Shown here: positions 56,258 to 64,000 of the stretch, one piece after another
Layout: every line of letters begins with the position of its first letter
Numbering within the stretch: position 1 is the first letter of the stretch
Assembly: GCF_029814175.1 (NCBI RefSeq)
Contig: NZ_CP122312.1
Coordinates: 2,418,001-2,482,000, forward strand
Length of the DNA stretch: 64,000 bases
Direction: 5' to 3'
From: Halospeciosus flavus
Lineage (GTDB): Archaea; Halobacteriota; Halobacteria; Halobacteriales; Halobacteriaceae
The notes under the pieces: generated by a model
What the model saw: the letters and a program-made list of their open reading frames with translations, nothing else
Database searches by the model: none
What the model was told of the DNA's origin: nothing
Position numbers and translations under genes: made by a program

Positions 56258-57106
56258 ATGAACGAAGACGCCATCGTCTCCCCGGAGTGGCTGGCCGAAC
56301 ACCGCGACGACCCCGACGTCGTGGTCGTGGACGTCCGCGACGCCTGGGAGTACGACGGTATCGGGCACGTACCCGGTGCGGTCAACGTCCCGTACGACGC
56401 GATTCGGGCCGAGGAACACGCCGCCGAGGGGGCGGAAGACGGCGCGGACGAAAGTGCGAGCGAGTCGGTCGAGTCCGGTCGGGCGGGGATGCTCCCCGGT
56501 GCGGACACCTTCGCGACGCTGATGGGCGAGGCGGGCATCACCCGCGAGGACACCGTCGTCGCCTACGACGACCACCACGGCGTCTTCGCGGCACGCCTAC
56601 TCGTGACCGCGCTGCTCTACGGGCACCCGCCCGAGCACCTCCGCCTGCTCGACGGTGACTACAGCGCGTGGACGCGCGAACACCCCGCGAGCACCGAGAC
56701 TCCGGACGTCGCGGCGACCACCTACGAGGTGACCGACCCCGAACACGACCCGCTCGTCGACATCGAGGCCGTCGAGGAGGCCGTCGACGACCCCGACGTC
56801 GTGGTCGTGGACACGCGCTCGCCCGAGGAGTACGCCGAGGGCCACATCCCCGGTGCCGTCAACTTCGACTGGCGGGAGGTCGTCGACGAGGAGACCCGCG
56901 GACTCCGCCCCGCCGACGTCGTTCGGGACGTCCTCGCGGAGAAGGGAATCGTCCCCGAGAAGCGGGTCGTCCTCTACTGTAACACCGCCCGCCGCATCAG
57001 CCACACCTACGTCGTCCTCCGGCACCTCGGCTACGAGGACGTCGACTTCTACGAGGGGAGCCTCACCGAGTGGAAACGCGAGGGCCGCCCGCTCGTCTCC
57101 GAGTAG
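56258..57106 (+). CDS. second two-domain rhodanese-like sulfurtransferase
   Basis: 282 residues. The N-terminal rhodanese domain has AYDDHHGVFAARL at the catalytic loop (no Cys), with an acidic Glu/Ala/Ser insertion near 53-75. The C-terminal domain carries Cys241 in YCNTARRISHTYVV, a loop unlike the CRIGERSS of the neighbour, so it probably has a different sulfur acceptor or donor. It begins MNEDAIVSPEWLAEHRDDPD. Divergent from, and paralogous to, the gene at 55186. Confidence 0.88.
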   Translation: MNEDAIVSPEWLAEHRDDPDVVVVDVRDAWEYDGIGHVPGAVNVPYDAIRAEEHAAEGAEDGADESASESVESGRAGMLPGADTFATLMGEAGITREDTVVAYDDHHGVFAARLLVTALLYGHPPEHLRLLDGDYSAWTREHPASTETPDVAATTYEVTDPEHDPLVDIEAVEEAVDDPDVVVVDTRSPEEYAEGHIPGAVNFDWREVVDEETRGLRPADVVRDVLAEKGIVPEKRVVLYCNTARRISHTYVVLRHLGYEDVDFYEGSLTEWKREGRPLVSE

Positions 57107-57115
57107 CGTCGCGAC

Positions 57116-58144
57116 TCACTCGACGAGTTGTGTCTGTCGAGTGCTCCCTTCTTCGTCGGCGAGCAGTTGGGTCGCCTCGACGACGAGCGCGACCACCAGC
57201 GGCCCCGCGATGATGCCCACCGTCCCGACGGTGAGCAACCCGCCGGTGAAGCCGATGAAGTAGAGACTACCGGGCAGGCGCGCGCGTTCGCGAGAGAGAC
57301 GGGGGCGGATGAGGACGTCCGGGAGCCACGCGACGACGAACCCCGCGACGACGAGGACGAGGATGGCGGCGTCGACGTTCCCGAGACTCGTCTGGTAGAG
57401 CGCCAGCAGGCCGACGAGGAGACTCGGGCCGACGATGGGGAGGAACTGGAGCGTCCCCGCGACCACGGCCAGCGTGACGGGGTACTCGTAGCCGAGGGCG
57501 AAGAACGTCGGCGCGGCGAGGAGGAACGTCCCGACGCCGGTCGCGACCTGGATGACGTAGATACCGTAGAGCGTCGCACCTGCCCGCCGTTCGAGCGCCC
57601 GGACGACGTCGTGGAACCGCGGCGGGATGGGACCCAGGAGCGCGGCCTGCGCCTCGCGGTGGCGCATCAGGAGGGCGAAGACGAGGAGGCCGAACAGCGT
57701 CACCTTCACCGCGAGCACCGGCAGTGCCTGAACGGCGACGAAGACGAGGTCGGCGAGGTACCCCCGCGCGAACCCCGCGACGACGGAGAGGTCGACGGCG
57801 TACCGGAACCCGAGGACGTCGACGACGACGCTCGCCGGCACCTCGCGGACGAGGTCGATCAGGACGTCGCTCCGGAGGTAGAGCAGCGAGACGATGGCGG
57901 TCGTCAGGAGCGCCGCGACGAGCGTCGCGAGGACCGACGTGACGGCGCTCGCCCACCACGGCGAGAGCCCTCGCGCCTCGACCCGGTGGTAGAGCGGCGT
58001 CAGCACGTACGCGACGGTCAGCGCGAAGAAGACGGTCCCCGCGACTTCGAAGAGGACCGCCCCCGCGACGGCGAGGAGGAGGGCGAGGAGTCCGATGAGT
58101 ACGTGACGGCGGGACGCGGGCACGCCGACGGCTACCCTGGCCAC
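57116..58144 (-). CDS. AI-2E family transporter
   Basis: 342 residues with about eight helices; the RHVLIGLLALLLAVAGAVLF start and the LQFLPIVGPSLLVG segment, where a polar -P-x-x-G-P signature lies between helices, are typical of the AI-2E/PerM family. Members include an autoinducer-2 exporter and Na+/H+ antiporters; here the substrate is unknown. Start GTG 58144 follows a GTTAAAG element (58184-58178) on this strand, shared region with the ABC operon promoter. An in-frame TTG 58150 is less likely. Confidence 0.82.
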   Translation of the reverse strand: MARVAVGVPASRRHVLIGLLALLLAVAGAVLFEVAGTVFFALTVAYVLTPLYHRVEARGLSPWWASAVTSVLATLVAALLTTAIVSLLYLRSDVLIDLVREVPASVVVDVLGFRYAVDLSVVAGFARGYLADLVFVAVQALPVLAVKVTLFGLLVFALLMRHREAQAALLGPIPPRFHDVVRALERRAGATLYGIYVIQVATGVGTFLLAAPTFFALGYEYPVTLAVVAGTLQFLPIVGPSLLVGLLALYQTSLGNVDAAILVLVVAGFVVAWLPDVLIRPRLSRERARLPGSLYFIGFTGGLLTVGTVGIIAGPLVVALVVEATQLLADEEGSTRQTQLVE

Positions 58145-58174
58145 GACCAAAACGCTTCGCCCCGCGTTTCGACT

Positions 58175-58183
58175 CCTTTAACA
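58175..58183. promoter_or_regulatory. overlapping divergent TATA elements
   Basis: CCTTTAACA on the plus strand is 25-33 bases before the substrate-binding protein ATG (58208); its complement TGTTAAAGG is 31-39 bases before the AI-2E GTG. One short AT patch may serve both directions. Confidence 0.4.
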
Positions 58184-58207
58184 ACCACCACTTGTAACAA
58201 CCGGGTA

Positions 58208-59311
58208 ATGAGACGCAGAGACGTCCTGAAGGCCGGTGCGGGCGCCGGTCTCGGACTCGTCGCGGGCTGTGCGGGGAACGGCGGGGAGACGACCACGACG
58301 ACGCCGTCGACCACCACGACGGCGACGGACCCCTACGCCGGGGAACTCCACGTCGCGACGTACCAGCCGTTCGTGGACGCTCCGAGCGTCAGCCCGGGGT
58401 CGTGGATCAAAGAACAGTTCGAGAAACAGTACCCGAAGGCCACGCTGAAGTGGCTCACGCCGCAGTCCGAACTCAACTACTTCGTCCAGCGCAAGCAGGC
58501 CGGAGTCGGGGTCGACGCCGACGTCTACGTCGGCCTGAACGCCGACGACCTCGTGCGCGTGGACCAGGAACTCGGCGGCGACGACCTGTTCGAACCCATC
58601 GACGCGGGCGCCCTCGACAACGAGGGCCACGTCCGCGACGAACTCCGATTCGACCCGAAGAACCGGGCGATCCCCTTCGACACCGGGTACATCAGCCTCG
58701 TCTACAACGAGAAGAAGGTCTCGAACCCACAGACCTTCGAGACGCTCGCGAAACCCGAGTACGCCTCGAAGCTCCTCGCCCAGAACGCACAGACGAGTGA
58801 CTCCGGGCAGGCGTTCTTGCTCTGGACCATCGCGACGCTCGGCGAGGAGAACTACCTCGACTACTGGAAGCGCCTCGTCGACAACGGTGCGCGCCTGCTC
58901 GACTCGTGGTCGGCGGCCTACTCGGCCTACCTGAAGGAGCGGCCGATGGTCGTCTCCTACTCGACCGACCAGGTGTACGCCCACCGCTACGACCAACCGC
59001 TCGCCGAACACCAGGTCGGCTTCCTCAACGACCAGGGGTACGCGAACCCCGAGGGGATGGCCCGCTTCGCCGACACCGACACGCCCGAACTCGCGACGGC
59101 GTTCGTCGACTTCATGCTCTCGAAGGAGGTCCAGTCGAAGATTCCGGTCCTCAACGTCGCGTTCCCGGCGACCGACTGGGCCGAACCGCCCGAGAGCTTC
59201 TCGAAGTACGCCCACCGTCCGCCCGAGACGGTGACCCACTCGTACGACGAACTGAAGGGGAACCTGGACCAATGGGTCGAGCAGTGGGCCCGTCAGGTCG
59301 CCAGCAACTGA
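58208..59311 (+). CDS. thiB: thiamine-type ABC transporter substrate-binding lipoprotein
   Basis: 367 residues. Tat signal MRRRDVLKAG, lipobox ending GLVAGC (Cys21), Thr-rich linker. The mature protein belongs to the periplasmic iron/thiamine binding group: ELHVATYQPFVD at the start, TGYISLVYNEKKVSNPQTFE, and a VVSYSTDQVYAHRYD stretch. Such proteins with a dual-domain permease and a single ATPase next door are usually thiamine (ThiBPQ) importers; Fe3+ is the alternative. I call thiamine with moderate confidence. First gene of a three-gene operon. Confidence 0.85.
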   Translation: MRRRDVLKAGAGAGLGLVAGCAGNGGETTTTTPSTTTTATDPYAGELHVATYQPFVDAPSVSPGSWIKEQFEKQYPKATLKWLTPQSELNYFVQRKQAGVGVDADVYVGLNADDLVRVDQELGGDDLFEPIDAGALDNEGHVRDELRFDPKNRAIPFDTGYISLVYNEKKVSNPQTFETLAKPEYASKLLAQNAQTSDSGQAFLLWTIATLGEENYLDYWKRLVDNGARLLDSWSAAYSAYLKERPMVVSYSTDQVYAHRYDQPLAEHQVGFLNDQGYANPEGMARFADTDTPELATAFVDFMLSKEVQSKIPVLNVAFPATDWAEPPESFSKYAHRPPETVTHSYDELKGNLDQWVEQWARQVASN

Positions 59312-61083
59312 GTCGGTCGCTCGAACGCGCCGCCCTCCCGCTCGCGGGTGTCGCCACGGCCGCGGTGCTCGTCGTGGTGTTCTACTACCCGGTGGGCATC
59401 GTCCTCGCCGAGGCACTCCTCCGCGACGGCGCGCTCACGGCCGAACCAGTCCTCGAAATCCTGTCGGACCCGTTCTACACGGGCGCGCTCCACACGCTGT
59501 TCGCCGACCCGTTGGCCGTCCCGGCCGGACTCCTCGCGTGGGCACGGGCGGGGTTCGGCGTCGTGAGCTTCGGGCTCTTCGGCTTCACCGCGTGGCAGGC
59601 GTTCCTCTCGACCGTCGCGAGCCTCGCGCTCGGGCTCCCCGGCGCGTACGCTCTCTCGCGCTTCGAGTTCCGCGGCCGGCGGACGCTCCGCTCGCTGACC
59701 ATCCTCCCGTTCGTCCTGCCCTCCATCCTCGTCGCCATCGGGTTCGTCGCCATGTTCGCCGAGCAGGGCGTGCTCAACGACGCCCTCCGCGCGGTCGGAC
59801 TCCCCACGGTCACGCCGCTCTACACGCTGGAAATCGTCGTCGTCGCGCACGCGTTCTACAACGCCCCGCTGGTCACGCGCGTCGTCACGGCCGCGTGGGA
59901 GGGCGTCGACGCCCGGATGACCGAGACGGCGCGCGCGCTCGGCGCACCGCGCTGGCGGGCGTTCCTCGACGTCGTCCTCCCCCAACTCCTCCCCGCCGTC
60001 CTCACGGGCGCGCTGCTCACCTTCCTCTTCACGTTCATGACCTTCCCCATCGTGTTGGCGCTCGGCGGACTGCGACTCGCGACGGTGGAGGTGTGGCTCT
60101 ACGCCAACGTCCAGCAACTCGAACTGGAGACGGCCGCCGCGCTCGCCGTCGTCGAGACCGTCGTCTCGCTCGCGCTCACCTACGCCTACCTCCGCTACGA
60201 GGGGGCACAGGCGGGCGGCCTGGGCGGTCTCGGCGGGACGCCCGAGCGCGACCGGCTGTTCGGGCGTCTCGCACACCTCTCGGACCCCCGTCGACTCGCC
60301 ATCCTCGGCTACGGTGCCGTCGTGCTCGTCGTGTTCGTCGGGCCGCTCGCGAGCATGGTCGCCGAGAGTTTCACCGGCCCACAGGGGGTCACGCTCCGCC
60401 ACTACCGCTTCCTGCTCGAACGGCAGGTCGCTGGGGGCGCGTTCCAGGTGAAACCGCTCCCCGCTGTCCGCAACTCCCTGCTGTTCGGCGTCGCCACCCT
60501 GCTCGTGGCGGTCCCGATGGGCGTCGTCGTCTCGGTGGTCACCACGCGGGAGTTCCTCGGCCGCAAGACCATCGACGCGCTCCTCATGGGGCCGTTCGCG
60601 GTGAGCGGAATCGTCGTCGGACTCGGACTCCTGCAGGGGTTGGTCTTCGGTCTCCCGGTCCCGTTCGTCGGCCGCGTGCCCGTCACCGGACCGGTCGCCA
60701 TCGTCGCCGCCCACGCCGCCGCGGCCTACCCGTTCGTCGCGCGGACCGTCACGCCCATGCTCGAACGCGTCGACCCGCAACTCGTGGAGTCGGCCCGCGC
60801 GCTCGGTGCGTCCCGGACGCGCGCGCTCCTCGACGTCGAACTGCCCATCGTCGCGCCGGGCGTGGTCGCGGGCGCGGCGTTCGCCTTCGCCATCTCGATG
60901 GGCGAGTTCGACGCGACGGTCTTACTTGCGGAGGGTGCCCAGTCGTACACGATGCCGGTCGCCGTCGAACGCTACCTCGGGAATCGCACGCTCGGCCCGG
61001 CCACCGCGATGGGGACGGTGCTCCTCCTCGTGACGGCCGCGAGTTTCGTCGTCGTCGACCGCGTCGGAGGCCGATACGAGTGA
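59272..61083 (+). CDS. thiP: ABC transporter permease, fused double-domain (ThiP type)
   Basis: 603 residues with twelve predicted helices and two permease domains, so one protein supplies both transmembrane halves. Each half has an EAA loop: ETARALGAPRWRAFLDVVLP and ESARALGASRTRALLDVELP, near-duplicates. The ATG at 59272 overlaps the binding-protein gene by 40 bases, a long overlap; a GTG at 59284 would shorten it. Together with the neighbours this makes a complete importer. Confidence 0.88.
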   Translation: MGRAVGPSGRQQLSRSLERAALPLAGVATAAVLVVVFYYPVGIVLAEALLRDGALTAEPVLEILSDPFYTGALHTLFADPLAVPAGLLAWARAGFGVVSFGLFGFTAWQAFLSTVASLALGLPGAYALSRFEFRGRRTLRSLTILPFVLPSILVAIGFVAMFAEQGVLNDALRAVGLPTVTPLYTLEIVVVAHAFYNAPLVTRVVTAAWEGVDARMTETARALGAPRWRAFLDVVLPQLLPAVLTGALLTFLFTFMTFPIVLALGGLRLATVEVWLYANVQQLELETAAALAVVETVVSLALTYAYLRYEGAQAGGLGGLGGTPERDRLFGRLAHLSDPRRLAILGYGAVVLVVFVGPLASMVAESFTGPQGVTLRHYRFLLERQVAGGAFQVKPLPAVRNSLLFGVATLLVAVPMGVVVSVVTTREFLGRKTIDALLMGPFAVSGIVVGLGLLQGLVFGLPVPFVGRVPVTGPVAIVAAHAAAAYPFVARTVTPMLERVDPQLVESARALGASRTRALLDVELPIVAPGVVAGAAFAFAISMGEFDATVLLAEGAQSYTMPVAVERYLGNRTLGPATAMGTVLLLVTAASFVVVDRVGGRYE

Positions 61084-62201
61084 CGTCCCTCACGCTCTCC
61101 GAACTGACGAAGGCGTACGGCGAGGTGACGGCCCTCCGCGACGTCTCTCTCGACGTCCGCGACGGCGAGTTCTTCAGCCTCGTCGGTCCCTCGGGCTGTG
61201 GGAAGACGACCACGCTCCGCCTCGTCGCTGGCTTCGAGGAACCGTCGTCGGGCGTCGTCAAGTTCGGGGGCGAGCGACCCGACGGTTCGCGAACGTCGTC
61301 GGCGACCCACTCCGACGGAAATGAGCGACCCGACGCGACGGGAGGACGAGACATGACGGGCGTCCCACCCGAGGAGCGCGACGCGGGCATCGTCTTCCAG
61401 CACTACGCGCTCTTCCCGACGATGACCGTCCGCGAGAACGTCGCGTACGGACTCCACTTCCACGACACGCCCGAGGGGACCACCGTGGACGAGCGCGTCG
61501 ACGAGTTGCTCGACCTCGTGGACCTCTCGGGGATGGGCGAGCGCGACCCGCGGGAACTCTCCGGGGGGCAACGACAGCGCGTCGCCCTCGCCCGCGCGCT
61601 CGCCCCCGAACCGGCTCTCCTCCTCCTCGACGAACCGATGAGCGCCCTCGACGCCCGCCTCCGCGAGCGCCTCCGCGTCCAGGTGAAGGAGATCCAGCAG
61701 GACCTCGACATTACCACCCTCTACGTCACCCACGACCAGACGGAGGCACTCGCCATCTCCGACCGCATCGCCGTGATGCACGACGGTCGCGTCGAACAGG
61801 TCGGCACCCCCGAGGAGGTCTACCGGGAACCCGCGACCCGCTTCGTCGCGGACTTCGTCGGCGACAACAACCTCTTCGAGGGGGACGTCGTGAACACTCC
61901 ACACGAAACGGAGGGGTCCGTGGTCGCCGTCGACGACCGCGAGTTCCGCGTCCCCGGCGACCACGACGGCCGGGTGACTGTCTGTCTCCGGCCGGAACAC
62001 CTCGTGCTCGGGGAACGGGAGAACACCCTCGACGCGACGGTCGAGAGCGTCGAGTTCCTCGGCGACGCCTACCGACTCCACTGTGACTGGCGGGGTCGGG
62101 AGGTGCTGGTGAAGACCGACACCGAACCCGGACGGGAGACCGTCACCCTCGGCTTCGACTCGAACGACGCGTGGGTCCTCCCGGACGCCCACCGCGCTTA
62201 A
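61080..62201 (+). CDS. thiQ: ABC transporter ATP-binding protein (ThiQ type)
   Basis: 373 residues: Walker A GPSGCGKTT, signature LSGGQRQRVALARAL, Walker B LLLLDEPMSALD, switch His in VTHDQTEAL, then a C-terminal TOBE-like domain (about 285-370). About 25 residues of Ser/Thr/Asp-rich sequence are inserted after Walker A, near residues 65-90, where relatives are compact. GTG start 61080 overlaps the permease stop (GTGA). Confidence 0.9.
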   Translation: MTSLTLSELTKAYGEVTALRDVSLDVRDGEFFSLVGPSGCGKTTTLRLVAGFEEPSSGVVKFGGERPDGSRTSSATHSDGNERPDATGGRDMTGVPPEERDAGIVFQHYALFPTMTVRENVAYGLHFHDTPEGTTVDERVDELLDLVDLSGMGERDPRELSGGQRQRVALARALAPEPALLLLDEPMSALDARLRERLRVQVKEIQQDLDITTLYVTHDQTEALAISDRIAVMHDGRVEQVGTPEEVYREPATRFVADFVGDNNLFEGDVVNTPHETEGSVVAVDDREFRVPGDHDGRVTVCLRPEHLVLGERENTLDATVESVEFLGDAYRLHCDWRGREVLVKTDTEPGRETVTLGFDSNDAWVLPDAHRA

Positions 62202-62227
62202 CCCCTGGCCACGCGAGAGTCACGAGT

Positions 62228-63400
62228 ATGCGCGAGGATTTCCTCCTCCTCGACCCCGGCCCGGTCCCGCTGAGTCACGACGTCCGCGAGGCGATGCGGG
62301 ACCCGATGGTCTCGCCCCGCTCCGACGAGTTCGAGGCCGTCTACGAGCGCGCACAGGACGAACTCGACTACGTGTTCGAACACTCGACGCTCGACGAGTC
62401 CTCGACCGCCAGCGGCGGGACGTCGCTGATCCTCGACGGCCCGGCGACGGTGGGGATGGAGGCCGCCGTGTCGAACCTGGTCGACGACGACTCGTCGGTC
62501 GTCGCCGTCGTGAACGGGGCGTTCGGCCGGCGGTTCGCCCGCATCGCCGAGCGCCACTGCTCGGTCACGACCGTCGAGTTCGAGTGGGGTGCCCCGGTCG
62601 ACACCGCCGCGGTCGCCGAGGCCGTCACCGACGAGACGGACGTCGTCACGGTCGTCCACAACGAGACGAGTACGGGTGTCCGCAACCCCGTCGAGCAGGT
62701 CGGGGAAATCGCCGCGGCCCACGACGCCCACTACGTCGTCGACGGCGCCACCTCCGTCGGCGGCGACGAGTTCCGTATCGACGACTGGAACGTCGACATC
62801 GCCGTGGTGGACGGGCCGAACTGCCTCGCCGCTCCGCCAGGCGTCTCCGCGCTCTACGTCACCGACGACGCCGCCGAGGCCGTCGACGGTGCGGGGGCGC
62901 CGCTCAGTCAGGACCTCGACCGCTACCGCCAGGCGGCCGAGGACCACCGGACGCCGTTTACGAGCGCCGTCCCCCTCTTCCGCGGACTCGCGTTCGCCGT
63001 CGAGGAACTCCGTCACGAGGGGATGGGCGAGCGCATCGCCCGCCACCGCCAGCAGGCCGCGGCGTTCCGCGACGCCTTCGAGGCGATGGGTCTCGACCGC
63101 TTCCCCGAGTCGTCCGCGGACGTCACGCCCTCGAACACGGTGACCGCCGTCCAACTGCCGGCGGACGTACGCGGCGACGACAGCGCGGCCTTCTTCGACG
63201 CCGTCGAGAAGCGCGGCGTCTCCATCGCCGGTGGACAGGGCCCCCTCGACGGCACTATCTTCCGCGTGGGCAACATGGGCAACCTCACCGCCGAGCAGGT
63301 CCTCCGCGGCGTCCGTGCCGTCGGCGAGTCCTTCCAGGAGGTGGGAGTCGACGTCGACGCCGAGGCCGGGTTGGCGGTGGCACGCGAGCGACTTCGATAG
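62228..63400 (+). CDS. class V aminotransferase homologue lacking the PLP lysine
   Basis: 390 residues of the alanine-glyoxylate/serine-pyruvate aminotransferase family. Family motifs include the N-terminal FLLLDPGPVPLSHDVREAM, HNETSTGVRNPV, Asp172 (PLP ring contact) in VVDGATSVGGDEF, and a APPGVSALYV strand. At the Schiff-base Lys, relatives have a K in a Gly-x-x-Lys-type loop; here the loop reads VDGPNCLAAPPG, with Asn198. The only Lys in the whole protein is Lys328, near the C-terminus. It may be a pseudoenzyme or binding protein. It follows the thiamine operon by 26 bases; there is no frameshift and codon use is normal. Confidence 0.85.
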   Translation: MREDFLLLDPGPVPLSHDVREAMRDPMVSPRSDEFEAVYERAQDELDYVFEHSTLDESSTASGGTSLILDGPATVGMEAAVSNLVDDDSSVVAVVNGAFGRRFARIAERHCSVTTVEFEWGAPVDTAAVAEAVTDETDVVTVVHNETSTGVRNPVEQVGEIAAAHDAHYVVDGATSVGGDEFRIDDWNVDIAVVDGPNCLAAPPGVSALYVTDDAAEAVDGAGAPLSQDLDRYRQAAEDHRTPFTSAVPLFRGLAFAVEELRHEGMGERIARHRQQAAAFRDAFEAMGLDRFPESSADVTPSNTVTAVQLPADVRGDDSAAFFDAVEKRGVSIAGGQGPLDGTIFRVGNMGNLTAEQVLRGVRAVGESFQEVGVDVDAEAGLAVARERLR

Positions 63401-63434
63401 TCCGGTCGCGACCACCACCCTCCGCGACGCCGAC

Positions 63435-63441
63435 TTTTTAA
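63435..63441 (+). promoter_or_regulatory. TATA box of the right-edge membrane protein
   Basis: TTTTTAA, 26-32 bases before ATG 63467. Confidence 0.5.
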
Positions 63442-63466
63442 CACGTCGTATGACGTAGTAAACAAC

Positions 63467-64000
63467 ATGTCCGACAACGGTGGGACCGACGAGTCCGACG
63501 GGCCGGCCACGGACGACGGCGCGTCGCTCGAAGCCCTCCGAAACGCCCGCTCAGAGGCGCGCGAGACGCTCTCCGAACAGTCCCAGATGTTCAGGCGTAC
63601 CGACAAGAAGGCCATTCGACTCCTGAAGTTCAACGCGACGCTCCTCGTCGTGTTGGCGACGCTGCTCCCCGCCGTGGCGAACGCGAACCTCGGTGTGACG
63701 GTCCTGTTCAGCGGCTACCTCGCCGTCGGGTTCGTCTGCCTGCTCGCGTCGGCCGCGATGGCCGGCGTCGCGTACACGACGACCGCACAGTACAGCGGTA
63801 TCGGTCCGACGGACCTCTCGAAGACGGTCATCGAGAACTACCACTCGAAGCGCTTCGAGAAGCGACTCGTGAGCGGGTACGCGAAGTGGATCCGCGGTAA
63901 CCGCCGGACGAACACGCGGAAGGCGCCGCTCATCACGGCGACGCTCCTGTTGATGCTCGGCGCGATGGGCGGGTTCCTCCTCGCCTTCTTCGCGACGTTC
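63467..64000 (+). CDS. multi-helix membrane protein, C-terminus beyond the window
   Basis: The first 178 residues are visible. An acidic N-terminal tail (1-20) and amphipathic helix lead to RRTDKKAIRLLKFNATLLVV and helix 1 (about 52-72), helix 2 (80-105), a soluble loop (ENYHSKRFEKRLVSGYAKWI) and helix 3 (153-178) at the edge. The D-K-K-A before a membrane pair resembles the transmembrane (PycTM/DUF5706-like) modules of cyclic-nucleotide-gated effectors, but the likeness is weak. The protein is cut by the window end. Confidence 0.65.
   Translation, partial: MSDNGGTDESDGPATDDGASLEALRNARSEARETLSEQSQMFRRTDKKAIRLLKFNATLLVVLATLLPAVANANLGVTVLFSGYLAVGFVCLLASAAMAGVAYTTTAQYSGIGPTDLSKTVIENYHSKRFEKRLVSGYAKWIRGNRRTNTRKAPLITATLLLMLGAMGGFLLAFFATF

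Overview
The window is chromosomal DNA of a halophilic archaeon (class Halobacteria). It has very high GC, strongly Asp/Glu-rich proteins, Tat lipoproteins with Thr-rich linkers, TTTA-type TATA boxes about 25-35 bases before start codons with few Shine-Dalgarno sites, a PGF-CTERM sorted surface protein, a haloarchaeal oapABC-orc1 replication origin, PolD subunits and PurO. Genes are dense, on both strands, and nearly all intact.

Layout. 1-1913: 5' part of the DNA polymerase D large subunit, a PPC-domain protein and a 55-aa protein. 2067-9497: a five-gene dipeptide/oligopeptide ABC importer plus a small membrane protein. 9762-13605: a hypothetical protein, a CBS protein overlapping glycyl-tRNA synthetase, and a dolichol-kinase-like protein. 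13676-19678: Hef helicase-nuclease, a UspA protein, a zinc-ribbon protein, malate dehydrogenase, ferredoxin and a Rieske protein. 19760-23098: Hel308 overlapping the KEOPS subunit Cgi121, then a small acidic protein. 23219-25205: tRNA-Gln(CUG), an HNH endonuclease and about 0.9 kb without genes. 25206-34889: PurO, a phosphoesterase, a RAD55-like protein without P-loop, a methyltransferase, NAD-dependent DNA ligase, an ABC-2 exporter and a MATE exporter. 35052-39374: oapC-oapB-oapA, a chromosomal replication origin with ORB repeats, and orc1/cdc6. 39387-43560: signal peptidase, PolD small subunit, a GNAT-like protein and aspartate kinase. 43608-54342: RDD protein, UvrC, SPFH protein, permease, UvrB, a tandem helical pair and a large PGF-CTERM surface protein. 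54430-64000: rubrerythrin-like protein, two divergent rhodaneses, an AI-2E permease, a thiamine-type ABC importer, a class V aminotransferase homologue lacking the PLP lysine, and an edge-truncated membrane protein.

How it fits together. Genome replication and repair are concentrated here: PolD large and small subunits, Orc1 with its origin, LigA, Hef, Hel308, UvrB and UvrC all lie in 64 kb. Hef (internal) and Hel308 (extreme C-terminus) each carry a PCNA-binding-like QxxLxxF peptide, which suggests both are recruited to the sliding clamp. Two ABC importers supply peptides and probably thiamine. I see no CRISPR array, insertion sequence or prophage.

The most unusual observations are the aminotransferase homologue with one lysine, not at the PLP site; the dipeptide ATPase whose C-terminal Cys cluster is split by about 95 residues; a 24-base palindrome ahead of a 36-codon gene; an 11-base/9-base repeat array at 9592-9676; and several very small genes or leader ORFs, including a Thr-rich 15-codon ORF overlapping the aspartate kinase start. 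I found no convincing complete novel defence or mobile system. The nearest hint is the truncated membrane protein at the right edge.
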